DNA of 64,000 bases from Haloferax prahovense DSM 18310 (GCF_000336815.1 NZ_AOLG01000014.1:1-64000), one strand, 5' to 3'. Shown: positions 21,023 to 32,220, counted from the first letter of the stretch. The notes: generated by a model from the letters alone, not told the origin. Translations and numbers: made by a program.

Positions 21023-22180
21023 TTACAGCGAGTTCTTCAGCTTCTGGAAGAGGCCCTCTTTGACCTCCTCGCCGCCGGCCTCGGCGAACTCTTTGAGCGC
21101 CTCGCGCTGTTCCTTGTTGAGGTCCTCGGGCGTGACGACGTGGACCTCGACGTGCAGGTCGCCGTTACCCCGGCGGTCGAGGTGCGGCATCCCCGCGCCG
21201 GAGACGGTGAACGTCGACCCGCTTTGGGTGCCCGCGGGCACTTTCAGTTCCTCCTCGCCGTCGAGCGTCGGCACCTCGACGGTCGCGCCGAAGACGGCCT
21301 GCGGGAAGGAGATGGGGTGGGTGTAGCGGAGGTCGTCGCCGTCGCGCTCGAACTCCTCGTGGTCGCGGACGTTGACCTCGACGAACAGGTCGCCGTTGGG
21401 GCCGCCGTTCTCGCCGGGTTCGCCCTCGCCGCGGTAGCGGAGGCGCTGGCCGTCGCGGAAGCCGGCGGGGATGGTGATGGTCACGTCGCGAGTGCGGCGG
21501 ACGCGCCCGCTGCCGCGACACTCCGAGCAGTCCTCGCTGTAGGTCTCGCCCTCGCCGCCGCAGGCGCGGCAGGTCGTCGTCTGCTGGACGCGGCCGAAGG
21601 GCGTCTGCTGGACCGTCGTCTGCTGGCCCGAGCCGTTACACTCCGAACACGTGTTCACGTCGGCGTCCTCGGGGTGGCCCTCGCCGTCGCACTCGGGACA
21701 GACCTCGCGGCGGCGAATCGTCACGTCGCGCTCGACGCCGTGGTAGGCGTCTTCGAGGTCGATGGAGATGCGCTGGGCCACGTCGCGGCCTTGCTGGGGC
21801 CGGTTTCGCTGTTGGCCGCCCGCGCCGCCGTTGAAGAGGTTGTTGAAGATGTCCTCGAAGCCGCCACCGCCGCCGCCCATCCCGCCGAACGGGTTGCCGC
21901 CGCCGCCGAAGGGATTGCCTCCCCCGCGGCCGCCGCCACCGCCGCCGCGTTTCTGGGACTGCTGGAAGCGCTCGTGGCCGACTTGGTCGTACATCTGCCG
22001 CTTCTCGTCGTCCGTGAGCACCTCCTTTGCCTTCTGGACCTTCTTGAACTTCTCCTCGGCGTCGTCCTCGTCGGAAACGTCGGGGTGGTACTTCGCGGCC
22101 TTCTTGCGGTACGCGTTCTTGATCTCGTCTTTCGAGGCGTCCCGCGAGACCCCGAGTACGTCGTAGAAGTCCTCGCTCAT
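21023..22180 (-). CDS. dnaJ: Chaperone protein DnaJ (Hsp40)
   Basis: Co-chaperone that delivers substrates to DnaK and stimulates its ATPase. It has 385 residues. The J-domain is N-terminal with HPD at residues 32-34. A Gly/Phe-rich linker follows (about 75-125), with many GGG runs. Four zinc-finger repeats of CxxCxGxG type are visible at about 150-215: CPECDGEG, CSECNGSG, CRACGGEG and CSECRGSG. The C-terminal substrate domain completes a type I DnaJ. A TATA-like TCAAATA about 30 bases upstream of ATG 22180 indicates its own promoter besides any read-through from dnaK, 145 bases upstream. Confidence 0.98.
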   Translation of the reverse strand: MSEDFYDVLGVSRDASKDEIKNAYRKKAAKYHPDVSDEDDAEEKFKKVQKAKEVLTDDEKRQMYDQVGHERFQQSQKRGGGGGGRGGGNPFGGGGNPFGGMGGGGGGFEDIFNNLFNGGAGGQQRNRPQQGRDVAQRISIDLEDAYHGVERDVTIRRREVCPECDGEGHPEDADVNTCSECNGSGQQTTVQQTPFGRVQQTTTCRACGGEGETYSEDCSECRGSGRVRRTRDVTITIPAGFRDGQRLRYRGEGEPGENGGPNGDLFVEVNVRDHEEFERDGDDLRYTHPISFPQAVFGATVEVPTLDGEEELKVPAGTQSGSTFTVSGAGMPHLDRRGNGDLHVEVHVVTPEDLNKEQREALKEFAEAGGEEVKEGLFQKLKNSL

Positions 22181-22325
22181 CAGTTGCTCTCTTGTAGCCG
22201 GTGAAGGTATTTGAAAAGTCCGTCTCTCGTATCGCGGCGAGTGCGAGCGCCGTCAAACCCGGGGTTTCGACCGGATTCGACCGCCGGCATCGGGTCTCTC
22301 GGCGACCCGAGAGTCGGTCAGTCGA

Positions 22326-24197
<1,872 letters not shown>

Positions 24198-24223
24198 CTT
24201 GCCCGCAAATACCGTCTTTTGCC

Positions 24224-24232
24224 GGTTAAAGG
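24224..24232 (-). promoter_or_regulatory. TATA-like box of dnaK
   Basis: On the minus strand CCTTTAACC precedes ATG 24197 by 27-35 bases and lies in the only AT-rich part of the spacer. It indicates a dedicated dnaK promoter, plausibly with a short 5' leader. Confidence 0.5.
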
Positions 24233-24387
24233 TTACTAGATACTGCGACACACGGCGCGCACCGAGGCCGACGCTGTCTTGCGATTTTGCGTTCTCGCGT
24301 CGAAACAGGTCGGTCGATTTATGTAGAACCGCCGACCGCGTCGCCAGCGTCGCGTCCGGCAGAGTCGCCGTCGGGGGCGGCGGCGTC

Positions 24388-25191
24388 TCAGTCCATCGAC
24401 TGCGGTCGCTCCGTCCCGTCGGTCGAGTCGTCGGAGCCGGGCGCGCCCGCACCGCCGAGTCGGAGCGACGACGGGTCCACCCCGTCGAGGGCGTCGAGCA
24501 CCACCGAGAGCGTCCGCTCCCTGCCCTCACTGGCGAAGAACTCGTGGCCGCCGTCGTACGGGACGAGGTTCGACGCGGGGGTCCGGTCACCGATTGCGCG
24601 GACGTCGACGACCCGGTCCGACAGCGAGACGAAGACCACGTCGTCGGGACGGAACGGCGGCAGCGACTCCTGCGCGCCGTGAATCATGCGGAGGAAGGCG
24701 GGCGAGGCGTTGTCCGGGCCGTCGGCCAGTTCGGCGGCGAGTTTCAGTTCGCCGAGGTCCGTACGAGAGATGCCCGCGGGGACGAGCGGGCGCGTCGTCG
24801 GCAACCGCCTGACGACGGGGAGCAGCAGGCCATCGAGGCCGGCTGTCGCGGTCCCCCACCACGGGCTCAAAAAGACGTTCCGGACCGCGAGGTCGAGGTG
24901 GGCGGCGACGAGGCCGCCGGTGCTGTGGCTGAGGACGAGGTCGATGTCGCGGTCGACCGCGTACGCCCGCACCGGGCTCACGTACTGGCCCTCGAACTCC
25001 CAGCTGTTCGTCGGGAGTTCGACGGCGTGGACGTGGTAGCCCTCGTAAGTGAGGCGGTCGAGGAGCCACTCGACGCTCCGGTGACCCGGCTTGTTGCCCC
25101 ATCCGAGGACGAAAAGCAGGTCGTCGTCGCCGGGGTCACCGTGTTGGGTGACGCGCACGGTCGGCCGCCGCCGACGGGAACGAAGTCGCAT
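24388..25191 (-). CDS. Alpha/beta hydrolase
   Basis: Serine hydrolase-fold protein of 267 residues from ATG 25191; an alternative start nine codons upstream is weaker. The nucleophile elbow is SHSTGG (about residue 102), the probable acid lies in [11 protein letters not shown], and the histidine is in [10 protein letters not shown] near residue 225, giving a complete Ser-Asp-His triad. The substrate is unknown. The last 30 residues are a low-complexity acidic tail. It sits between grpE and dnaK on the same strand, so a link to protein or lipid quality control under heat stress is possible, but this is only context. Confidence 0.82.
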   Translation of the reverse strand: MRLRSRRRRPTVRVTQHGDPGDDDLLFVLGWGNKPGHRSVEWLLDRLTYEGYHVHAVELPTNSWEFEGQYVSPVRAYAVDRDIDLVLSHSTGGLVAAHLDLAVRNVFLSPWWGTATAGLDGLLLPVVRRLPTTRPLVPAGISRTDLGELKLAAELADGPDNASPAFLRMIHGAQESLPPFRPDDVVFVSLSDRVVDVRAIGDRTPASNLVPYDGGHEFFASEGRERTLSVVLDALDGVDPSSLRLGGAGAPGSDDSTDGTERPQSMD

Positions 25192-25290
25192 GCCGTAGTG
25201 ATTGCGAGGTGAGAACAAAAGTCCTCCCCGGGTCGGCGGCGCGTCAGGTCACCGTGGCCGGTCGCGGGGAGACAGCTGTGTCGCTCGCGA

Positions 25291-25986
25291 CTACTCGCCC
25301 TTACTGACCGTGATCTGCGCGGCGCGGATGACCTTGTCGGCCATCTCGTAACCGGGCTGGAACACGTCGGCGACGGTGTCCGCCGGCTCGTTGCTGTCGA
25401 CGCGCATCATCACCTCGTGGCGGTTGGGGTCCACGTCCGTCCCCGGTTCGGGGTCGATGATTTCGACGTTCTCGTCTTCGAGGATGCGGTCGAACTCCTT
25501 GAGCGTCGATTCGAGGCCGCCGCGGATGTCGGCGTCCTCGTCCTGGTCGAGCGCGCGGACGAGGTTGTCGCGGACGGTGACGACGCGCTCGACGAAGTCC
25601 TCGGTGGCGCGCTCTTTTATCTGGTCCTGTCGCTTCTTCGCGCGCTTCTTGTAGTTCTGGAAGTCCGCCTGCGTGCGCTTGAGGCGAGACTGGAGTTCCT
25701 CGGCCGTCGCTTCGGCCTCGTCGCGCTCGGCTTCGAGGTCGGCGACGCGGGCTTCGAGCGTCGCGACCTCGGCCGCGAGGTCGTCGTCGTACTCGGCGAC
25801 GCGGTCGGAGACGGCCGGCCCGTCACCCGTCGCGTCGGGGTCCGCGGCCGCCGACTCGCCGCTCGACGCCTCGCCCTCGGCGTCCGTCGCCGCGTCTTCG
25901 GCCGCCTGCGCCGCTGCGTCGGGTGCCGCGTCGGGCTCGGATTCTGCGTTCGCGTCCGTGGCCGACTCGGCAGGGTCGTCGCTCAT
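25291..25986 (-). CDS. grpE: Nucleotide exchange factor GrpE
   Basis: Releases ADP from DnaK. It has 231 residues. The first roughly 70 residues are a very acidic, Ala/Asp/Glu-rich tail, longer than in bacteria. A long coiled coil follows at about 65-120 (VATLEARVADLEAERDEAEA), then the GrpE core with TQADFQNYKKRAKKRQ and the C-terminal beta domain containing VADVFQPGYEMADKVIR, the family signature. A TATA-like GTTTAAG about 27 bases before ATG 25986 gives it its own leaderless promoter. It belongs to the DnaK/DnaJ/GrpE machine encoded just downstream. Confidence 0.96.
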   Translation of the reverse strand: MSDDPAESATDANAESEPDAAPDAAAQAAEDAATDAEGEASSGESAAADPDATGDGPAVSDRVAEYDDDLAAEVATLEARVADLEAERDEAEATAEELQSRLKRTQADFQNYKKRAKKRQDQIKERATEDFVERVVTVRDNLVRALDQDEDADIRGGLESTLKEFDRILEDENVEIIDPEPGTDVDPNRHEVMMRVDSNEPADTVADVFQPGYEMADKVIRAAQITVSKGE

Positions 25987-26101
25987 GGGCGGGAGAAGTG
26001 GCCGGCGCGGCTTAAACGTGTAGACTGCGGGCCGGCCGAAACGTTTCTCACCGTGGGGCGGCTGCGCGGGTCGATACCCGCCGTCATCGACCGACAGCGA
26101 C

Positions 26102-26848
26102 TTACTGGTACATCCCGAGCGGCCGGGCCTGCGTGCTCTCTTCGTCGGACTGCTGCATCCGACGGGCCAACTGCTCTTTCGCCTGCCGTATCTCGGTGGC
26201 GCTGTCCACGAGGTCGTCCACGGGGACCTCGACGCCGACGAGCGGTTCGATGCCCTGTTTGATGATGACCCGGGCCGCCTCGGGGTCAGGGAACTGCGGG
26301 TCCGACTCGACGACCAACGCGAGCGCCGGGCGGCCGACCGAGACGGCGTTGCTCAGGAGCGCGCCCGTCGGTCCCGAGACGAGGCCGGTCTCCGTCGGAC
26401 GGTCGATGCCGGCGTCTTCGAGCCGCGACGTCGCGCCGTCGGTGCCGACGCCGTAGAGCGCGGGCACGTCCTCGGACTTCTCGTGGGCGATGCCCGAGAG
26501 GAACACGGGGAGCACGCCGAGTTCTTCGAACCACGGGCCGAGACAGCTGGCGAGTCCGGTCGCCGCGTCGGGTCGGATGGGGATGTCGCTCTGGAGGACG
26601 AGCAGGTTCCGCTCCGCGTCGGCGTAGAGCCTGACCGGCGGGTGGAGTGTCGGGTCGTCCTTCATGTAGACCGCAACCTTCGGGACGCCCTCGCAGAACA
26701 CGTCCGCGTAGTGGGTCATGTCGAACGCCTCCACCAAGTGGTCGGCCGCAATTTTGCCGACCAACCCGACGCCCGGCAGTCCTTCGACCAGCGTCGGCGA
26801 CTCCAGTTCGTCGGTGAGTTCCTCCGCGAGGACGCGAATGCGTGCCAT
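26102..26848 (-). CDS. PAC2 family protein (proteasome assembly chaperone-like)
   Basis: 248 residues from ATG 26848; a longer in-frame start 18 codons upstream was rejected because GGATTTACC, a TATA-like box, lies about 28 bases before 26848. PAC2 features: the N-terminal SPTLVEGLPGVGLVGKIAADHLVEAF segment and a C-terminal helical region ending in LARRMQQSD. Archaeal members (PbaA/PbaB type) resemble eukaryotic proteasome assembly chaperones, though their own function is unsettled. It lies next to grpE, so a protein-quality-control grouping is reasonable. Confidence 0.88.
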   Translation of the reverse strand: MARIRVLAEELTDELESPTLVEGLPGVGLVGKIAADHLVEAFDMTHYADVFCEGVPKVAVYMKDDPTLHPPVRLYADAERNLLVLQSDIPIRPDAATGLASCLGPWFEELGVLPVFLSGIAHEKSEDVPALYGVGTDGATSRLEDAGIDRPTETGLVSGPTGALLSNAVSVGRPALALVVESDPQFPDPEAARVIIKQGIEPLVGVEVPVDDLVDSATEIRQAKEQLARRMQQSDEESTQARPLGMYQ

Positions 26849-27013
26849 ACGTGAACATGGTCGCCGGGGCGAGGTAAATCCGACGGGTGACTGCGTCGTC
26901 ATCGGCCGACTGGCCCGCGTCCGTGAACCGTCCGGCGTCGCCTCCCGTCGGCCCCGGACCCGTCACCCGACGACTCCGAAACCGACAAGCGCGCCCCCGC
27001 GGAATCGAGTGTC

Positions 27014-27955
27014 ATGAACCCGCTCCAGCGGTACGCGCCGCTCGTGGACGACGAGGAGGCCTTTTTCGCGGCCTGCGAGCGGCCGCTTCCCTCCGTCGTC
27101 CGCGTCAACACCATCAAGACGACGGTGACGCGCGCCCGCGAGGCGCTCGACGACGAGGGCGTCGCCTACGAACCGACCGACTGGCACCCCGGCATCCTGA
27201 AGCTCGAAGACAGCAGCCCGGGGACGAACTGGCCGTACTTCCACGGCTGGCTCCACGGCCAAGAGGAGGTGTCGGCGCTCCCGGCTATCGCCCTCGACCC
27301 GCAACCGGGCGAGCGCGTCTGGGACACCTGCGCCGCACCGGGGTCGAAGACGACCCAGATTGCCGCCATGATGGACGACGAGGGCGTCCTCGTCGGCAAC
27401 GACAACAACCTCGGGCGGCTGTCGGCGCTCCGCCACAACGCCGAACGCCTCGGCGTGACCAACCTCGTCGTGTCGAATCAGGACGCCCGCAACTTCTCGA
27501 TGAAGCCCTTCGGCGAGCGGACCCCGGAGAAGTCCGGGTCGTTCGAGCAGTTCGACCGCGTCCTCGTCGACGCCCCGTGTTCCTGCGAGGGCACCTGCCG
27601 GAAGAACCCCGACGTGCTCGACGAGTGGACGATGAACCACGTCAAAAGCGTCGCCGGCATCCAGAAGGGCATTCTCCGGCGCGCCGTGCAGGTGACGAAA
27701 GCCGGCGGCACCGTCGTCTACTCCACGTGTACCTTCGCGCCCGAGGAGAACGAGGCCATCCTCGACTTCGTCCTCGAACGGGAGGACTGCGAGGTCGTCG
27801 AGTGGGACGTCCCCGACGGCTTCGAGACCGCGCCCGGCATCACCGAGTGGGAGGGCGACGAGTACGACCCGTCGGTGACCAAGGCCCGCCGCGTCTACCC
27901 GCACCACAACGACACGGGCGGCTTCTTCACTGCCAAACTGGAGGTGAACGCATGA
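27014..27955 (+). CDS. RNA m5C methyltransferase (NOL1/NOP2/Sun family)
   Basis: SAM-dependent methylation of cytosine-5 in tRNA or rRNA. It has 313 residues. The N-terminal NOP2/Sun segment (RVNTIKTTVTRAREAL) is followed by motif I around VWDTCAAPGSKTTQIA (about residue 98). The paired catalytic cysteines are in VLVDAPCSCEGTCRKNPDV (motif IV) and YSTCTFAPEENE (motif VI). The N-terminal PUA domain seen in some relatives is missing. A PUA-like protein is instead encoded by the next gene, which overlaps by ATGA. The methylation target cannot be told from sequence. Confidence 0.93.
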   Translation: MNPLQRYAPLVDDEEAFFAACERPLPSVVRVNTIKTTVTRAREALDDEGVAYEPTDWHPGILKLEDSSPGTNWPYFHGWLHGQEEVSALPAIALDPQPGERVWDTCAAPGSKTTQIAAMMDDEGVLVGNDNNLGRLSALRHNAERLGVTNLVVSNQDARNFSMKPFGERTPEKSGSFEQFDRVLVDAPCSCEGTCRKNPDVLDEWTMNHVKSVAGIQKGILRRAVQVTKAGGTVVYSTCTFAPEENEAILDFVLEREDCEVVEWDVPDGFETAPGITEWEGDEYDPSVTKARRVYPHHNDTGGFFTAKLEVNA

Positions 27956-28488
27956 GCGACGACACCGCCCCCGACGAGAACTGGGGCCAGCAGTTCGACC
28001 GCCTGCCGCCGACGGCCGACGACCGCGTCGTCGAGGGGCGGCCCTCCCGCGAGGAGGTCGTCGACTGGTGGGAAGAGCGGTTCGGCGTCGCCCCGGCAGT
28101 CTTCGACGGCTACACGTTCTGGGAGAAGGGCGCGGGCAAGATTTGGGCGTTCCACGGAGAGGTCGTCGACCCCATCAAAGTCGAAGGGCTCGGAATGCGC
28201 ATCCTGCGGACCCGTCAGCGCCACTGGAAGCCCTCGACCAACGCGGTCCAGCGGTTCTGCGGCGACGCGACGAAGAACGTCATCGAACTGAGCCCCGGCG
28301 AGGCGAAGGCGTTCGTCGACGGCCACGACCAACAGCTCGACCGGTGGGAGGGCGACTGGGGCTACCTCACCGCCGCCCACGAAATCGCCGGCGAGCTCGA
28401 ACCCCTCGGCGTCGGGCTCTACCTCCACGGGGAACTCCGCTCGACGGTCCCGAAGGGTCGGCAAGAAGAGCTCGTCAAACCGAAATAG
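27952..28488 (+). CDS. PUA-like RNA-binding protein, partner of the methyltransferase
   Basis: 178 residues; ATG 27952 overlaps the methyltransferase stop (ATGA), so translation is coupled. The region LGMRILRTRQRHWKPSTNAV (about residues 80-99) followed by GDATKNVIELSPGEAKAFV resembles the PUA-like fold of archaeal RNA-modification proteins, and YLTAAHEIAGELEPLGVGLYL follows. The N-terminal 50 residues contain EEVVDWWEERFGVAPAVFDG, a segment that precedes PUA in similar proteins. It probably helps position the methyltransferase on RNA. The family name is not certain; coupling to the upstream gene is the strongest clue. Confidence 0.82.
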   Translation: MSDDTAPDENWGQQFDRLPPTADDRVVEGRPSREEVVDWWEERFGVAPAVFDGYTFWEKGAGKIWAFHGEVVDPIKVEGLGMRILRTRQRHWKPSTNAVQRFCGDATKNVIELSPGEAKAFVDGHDQQLDRWEGDWGYLTAAHEIAGELEPLGVGLYLHGELRSTVPKGRQEELVKPK

Positions 28489-28521
28489 CCAGCAGCGACC
28501 GGGGCGCGGTGCGGCGCACCG

Positions 28522-30024
28522 CTACTTCTCTTTGACTGTCCCGCCGGTCAGCCCCGCCCACTCGACCCGGTAGCCGAGTCGCGAGAGGACCGCGCTCGCG
28601 TCGTCGAGGCCGCGGTCGTCGAGGACGGACTCGACCGTCGACAGCGACATCCCCGCCTCGACTTCCCCGGCGAGCGCGTCGAGGACGGCGGGCCGGACTA
28701 GGGTCCGCCCGACGAGTTCGTGTTCCGGGAAGGCCACGTCGTCGAGCGCGTCAACGGAGACGCCGCAGGCGGCCGCGAGGTCGGACAGGGTGACCACGTC
28801 GTCGTCCGGCGCGAGTTCGGCGGGGAGCGACGAGGCCGCGTCGGCGACGAGGTCGGACTCGTAGTCGCGCAGCACGTCCACCACGTCCTTCACGCGCACG
28901 GAGCCGGAGTAGGGGACGGCACGGTGGTCGCGGGCGGCGATGTCCTCGCCGACGCCGAGCGACTCGTCCACGGCGACGACGAGTTCCACGTCCTCCACGT
29001 CGGCGAGTTGGCCCAGCTTCTTTTCGACGTACTCGGGCGTCCAAAAGCCCATAATCTCGAAGAAGACGCGGAAGTCGGCGTGCGCGTAGTCGAACGCGAA
29101 GTCCGGAATCATCACGCTCGTCCCTGTGTCGAGGGGTTCCGGCTCCCGGACGAGCGACCAGTCGAAGTCGAGGCCGCGGAAGCGGGCGGCGAAGTCGGCC
29201 TCCACGCCGCTGTCGAAGCCGGGTTCGGCCATCGGCTCGACGCCGGGGACCGACACGTCGTCGCTCGTGAGCGTCAGTTCGCGTTCCGTCCCGCGGTCGT
29301 CGATGGTCGCTACGAGTCGCCAGTCGCCGGCGGTTGCGACCGACCGAAGCAGGCGAGCGAAGGCGGTTCCGTAGCGTCTGGTTCGCTGAAAGAGCGCGTC
29401 GGGGCCGGTGACGACGACCTCGCGCCCGGCGTCGGTCTTCCGGACCTCGTACATGAGACGGAGGCGCTTGACCGCCGAGACGACGGCCTTCGGGTCGGAG
29501 CTTCGGACCCGAACCTCGGTCGCGTCGAACAGGGCGGTCTGGGCGAGCGAAAGGTTGTACTGCGCGAGCAGTTCGTCGGGCGTCCACCGCGGGTCGAACT
29601 CGGAAAGCACCTGTTCGACCTCGCGGTCGGCCGTGAGCGACTCGTCGACCGCCTCGGGCGACGACCCGAGCGAGGACGCCGCGCGGTCGAGCGCCGCGGC
29701 TCGCTCCTCGGACGTCGTCACGCCGCCGACCGCCATCGCGGCCTCGAACGCGGCGCGGCGGGTGCGAACGGGAGGCAGGGGAGCCGCCGTCTCGAACACC
29801 GCCTCGCGGTCGAGCAGCGACGCGAAGCCGCGGGCGAGTTTGAAGTCGTCGGCCTCGGCTTCGAGATCCGCGAGGGCGTCGTCGAGGTCGGCCCGCGCGT
29901 CGCCGACGTGTCGCCGGAAGACGCCGATGGCCTTCGCAGCCAGCGGGCGGTCTCCCCGGTCAGCGAACTGCGGGTGGTAGCCGCCGCCCGCCCGCGACAC
30001 GCGAAGCAGGTCCTTCGTCAGCAC
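28522..30024 (-). CDS. bax1: Bax1-type nuclease (DUF790), partner of XPB
   Basis: 500 residues from GTG 30024, giving VLTKDLLRVSRAGGGYHPQFA, the usual DUF790 N-terminus; the longer upstream frame is spurious. DUF790 proteins (Bax1) are structure-specific nucleases that bind the XPB helicase in archaea and act in nucleotide-excision-type repair (family knowledge). An N-terminal helical domain is followed by a central beta region and a nuclease-like core near residues 360-420 (VMIPDFAFDYAHADFRVFFEIMGFW, then VEKKLGQL) with the D-E-K pattern of PD-(D/E)xK folds. The XPB gene is 570 bases upstream, separated by a lipoprotein on the opposite strand. Confidence 0.88.
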   Translation of the reverse strand: MLTKDLLRVSRAGGGYHPQFADRGDRPLAAKAIGVFRRHVGDARADLDDALADLEAEADDFKLARGFASLLDREAVFETAAPLPPVRTRRAAFEAAMAVGGVTTSEERAAALDRAASSLGSSPEAVDESLTADREVEQVLSEFDPRWTPDELLAQYNLSLAQTALFDATEVRVRSSDPKAVVSAVKRLRLMYEVRKTDAGREVVVTGPDALFQRTRRYGTAFARLLRSVATAGDWRLVATIDDRGTERELTLTSDDVSVPGVEPMAEPGFDSGVEADFAARFRGLDFDWSLVREPEPLDTGTSVMIPDFAFDYAHADFRVFFEIMGFWTPEYVEKKLGQLADVEDVELVVAVDESLGVGEDIAARDHRAVPYSGSVRVKDVVDVLRDYESDLVADAASSLPAELAPDDDVVTLSDLAAACGVSVDALDDVAFPEHELVGRTLVRPAVLDALAGEVEAGMSLSTVESVLDDRGLDDASAVLSRLGYRVEWAGLTGGTVKEK

Positions 30025-30146
30025 GCTCGCCACGACGGGACCGCGGGACAAAAACGACTCGGGCGGCGGGGCGAGAAGTGAGCGACGATGCGGACGACGA
30101 CAACGCGGACGACAAGGTTCATTGCGCCCGCGGCGGACGCCATCGT

Positions 30147-30539
30147 ATGGAGCGACGACGCCTCCTCGGACTGGTCGCGGTCGGCCTGTCGTCCGGCTGT
30201 CTCGGGTCGCTTCCGGGCGCGACGGGCCCGCGAAACCCGCCCGATGCACCGGCAGGGGAGCCCCGAGACACCCCGGAGGTACCGCCGGTTCGCATCTCCG
30301 AGGTCGACTTCGAGGCGACCGACGACGGCCGCCTCCGCGTCTTCGGGACGGTCGTCAACGACAGCGGAGCGGAGCGAATCGCCACGGTCGAAGCCCGTGT
30401 CAGCGTCCGCGACGAGGAGTCGACTCGGTCGCAGGAGCTCGCCGTCCCGGCCGCCGGGAGCGCCGACTTCGCAATCGAGTTCGAGTTCGAGTTCGACGTC
30501 TTCCGCAACAACGGCGATTTGAACGTCTCGCTGGCCTGA
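30147..30539 (+). CDS. Small lipoprotein with FxLyD-like beta domain
   Basis: 130 residues from ATG 30147. The N-terminus MERRRLLGLVAVGLSSGC is a Tat-like or twin-arginine-poor signal with a lipobox (LSSGC), so a lipid-anchored extracellular protein is predicted. After a Pro-rich linker, residues 50-130 form a beta-sandwich-like domain: VRISEVDFEATDDGRLRVFG, VVNDSGAERIATVEARVSV, then an acidic FEFEFDVF stretch. This layout resembles FxLyD-type domains. It lies on the plus strand between bax1 and rad25, both on the minus strand. Function unknown. Confidence 0.75.
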   Translation: MERRRLLGLVAVGLSSGCLGSLPGATGPRNPPDAPAGEPRDTPEVPPVRISEVDFEATDDGRLRVFGTVVNDSGAERIATVEARVSVRDEESTRSQELAVPAAGSADFAIEFEFEFDVFRNNGDLNVSLA

Positions 30540-30594
30540 CTCCGAAGGCGACCGCTTTCCCGCCGGTGCCGACCCGCGCCGACCCGCGTCCGCG

Positions 30595-31935
30595 TCACCG
30601 ACGCCGGGCCGCGACCCGTTCTTCCGCCGTCTCGACGCTCACGAGTTCGTAGAGCGTCGCGGTCGAACCGTCGGCCTTCGGTCGGAGGATGCGACCGAGG
30701 CGCTGGGTGAACTCGCGTTCCGACCCCGACCCCGAGAGGAGGATGCCGACGTTCGCGTCGGGCACGTCCACGCCCTCGTCGAGCACGTTGGCCGCGACGA
30801 CGGTGTCGTAGGTGCCGTCGCGGAAGCGGGCGAGGATTTCGCGGCGCTCTTTCGTGCCGGTCTCGTTGGTTATCGGCGGGACGAGAAAGCGCCGCGAGAT
30901 GCGGTAGACGAGGTCGGTCGAGGCGGTGAAGACGATGACGCGGTCCTCGCGGTGTCGCGCGAGCAACCGGGCCAGTTTGTCCACCTTCGCCTCGGAGTTC
31001 ATCATCACGTCGCGGGCGTGCTGCTTGGCGAGGAGCGCCTCCCGCGCTCTCGGGTCGTTCCCGGAGCGCATCACGAGTTTCTGGTAGTCGCTGCCCGACT
31101 GCATCGACAGCCCCGAGGTGCGCAGGTAGTTCACGAACGTCTCCTGTGCCTCGTCGTACGTCTCGCGCTCGTCGGCGGTGAGTTCCACCTCGATTCGGCG
31201 GACCTCGTAGTCGGCGAGGTGGTCGCCCGCCAAGTCGTCCACGTCGAGGCGGTACACCCGCGGGCCGACGAGTTCCTCCACGCGCTCGTGTGCGCCGTCG
31301 GGGCGCTCGAACGTCGCCGTCAGGCCGAGGCGGGAAGGTGCGGCGAGAAAGCGCGGAATGTCCTGATAGCCCTCGCCCCCGAGGTGGTGGACCTCGTCGA
31401 AGACGACGAGGCCGAAGTCGCCGCCCACGTCGTCGGCGCGGAGGTACGCCGAGTCGTACGTCGAGACCGTGATGGCCTCTTGGGTCTGCTCGCCGCCGCC
31501 GAACCGACCGACTGGCACGTCGAATTCGGTTTCGAGTTCTCGTATCCACTGGTCCTGTAAATCGATGGTCGGAACGACGACGAGCGTCGGTACCGAGCGG
31601 GCGACCATCGCGGCGACCGCGAGCACCGTCTTACCCGCGCCGGTCGGCAGTTCCACGACGCCGCGACCGCCCGCGTCGAGCCACGCGTCGAGAGCGGCCC
31701 GCTGGTAGTCGCGGAGGTCGTAGGTCGTCGAAAGCGAGAGGGGGGCGTCGAGAGCGGCCGTGACCCGGTCGTCGTAGTCGACGCCGGCCGCGTCGAGCGC
31801 ATCCCGAATCGCGGCGTACCGCATCGCTGGGGCACGATAGCCGCCGCTTCGGGGGTCGGACTCGACGCCGGGAATTGAGATATCGAGGTCGGTGCCGACG
31901 TGAACGGTTCCGTCCTCGAAGCGGAGGGTCGTCAC
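30595..31935 (-). CDS. rad25: XPB/Rad25-like DNA repair helicase
   Basis: Superfamily 2 3'-5' DNA helicase, 446 residues, the archaeal XPB that opens DNA around lesions with Bax1. Motif I is ELPTGAGKTVLAV (about residue 94), the DEAH-type motif II is VVFDEVHHLGG (DEVH), motif III is LGLTATFERPDG, and motif VI is QRLGRILRPK near the C-terminus. A short N-terminal damage-recognition-like domain (residues 1-70) precedes the core. A thumb-like helical insert lies near residues 235-290. ATG 31935 is the first good start. Strongly recognisable. Confidence 0.93.
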   Translation of the reverse strand: MTTLRFEDGTVHVGTDLDISIPGVESDPRSGGYRAPAMRYAAIRDALDAAGVDYDDRVTAALDAPLSLSTTYDLRDYQRAALDAWLDAGGRGVVELPTGAGKTVLAVAAMVARSVPTLVVVPTIDLQDQWIRELETEFDVPVGRFGGGEQTQEAITVSTYDSAYLRADDVGGDFGLVVFDEVHHLGGEGYQDIPRFLAAPSRLGLTATFERPDGAHERVEELVGPRVYRLDVDDLAGDHLADYEVRRIEVELTADERETYDEAQETFVNYLRTSGLSMQSGSDYQKLVMRSGNDPRAREALLAKQHARDVMMNSEAKVDKLARLLARHREDRVIVFTASTDLVYRISRRFLVPPITNETGTKERREILARFRDGTYDTVVAANVLDEGVDVPDANVGILLSGSGSEREFTQRLGRILRPKADGSTATLYELVSVETAEERVAARRR

Positions 31936-32070
31936 TACCGGCGCGTTGGCGGGGCGCGGTGATAAACCGACGGTCCCGCGGTGCGGCCGTCGGACCGGAG
32001 TCCCGTGCGCTTCCGGTCCCGCCGTCCGCGGGCCGAAGGTTCAAATCCGATGGCGGGGCTACGGACGTGT

Positions 32071-32220
32071 ATGAGCGACGACCTCGACGACGCGGTCGCA
32101 CAGTTCCTCAGCGACTACAACAGCGCGATGAAGGAGTACGAGAAGGGCTACGTCGACGCCGACGCGACGCTGTCGGTCATCGACGCGCACATCGACGAGT
32201 TGCGCGAGGCGCGGAAGTAG
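32071..32220 (+). CDS. Small acidic protein, 49 residues
   Basis: Short acidic, alpha-helical protein starting at ATG 32071 (upstream in-frame codons are arginine-rich and non-coding in character). Residues 6-49 form two helices: AVAQFLSDYNSAMKEYEKGY and ADATLSVIDAHIDELREARK. This resembles haloarchaeal small helical-hairpin proteins of unknown role. It is divergent from rad25 and convergent with the ABC ATPase gene, 31 bases away. Third-position bias supports coding. Confidence 0.6.
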   Translation: MSDDLDDAVAQFLSDYNSAMKEYEKGYVDADATLSVIDAHIDELREARK

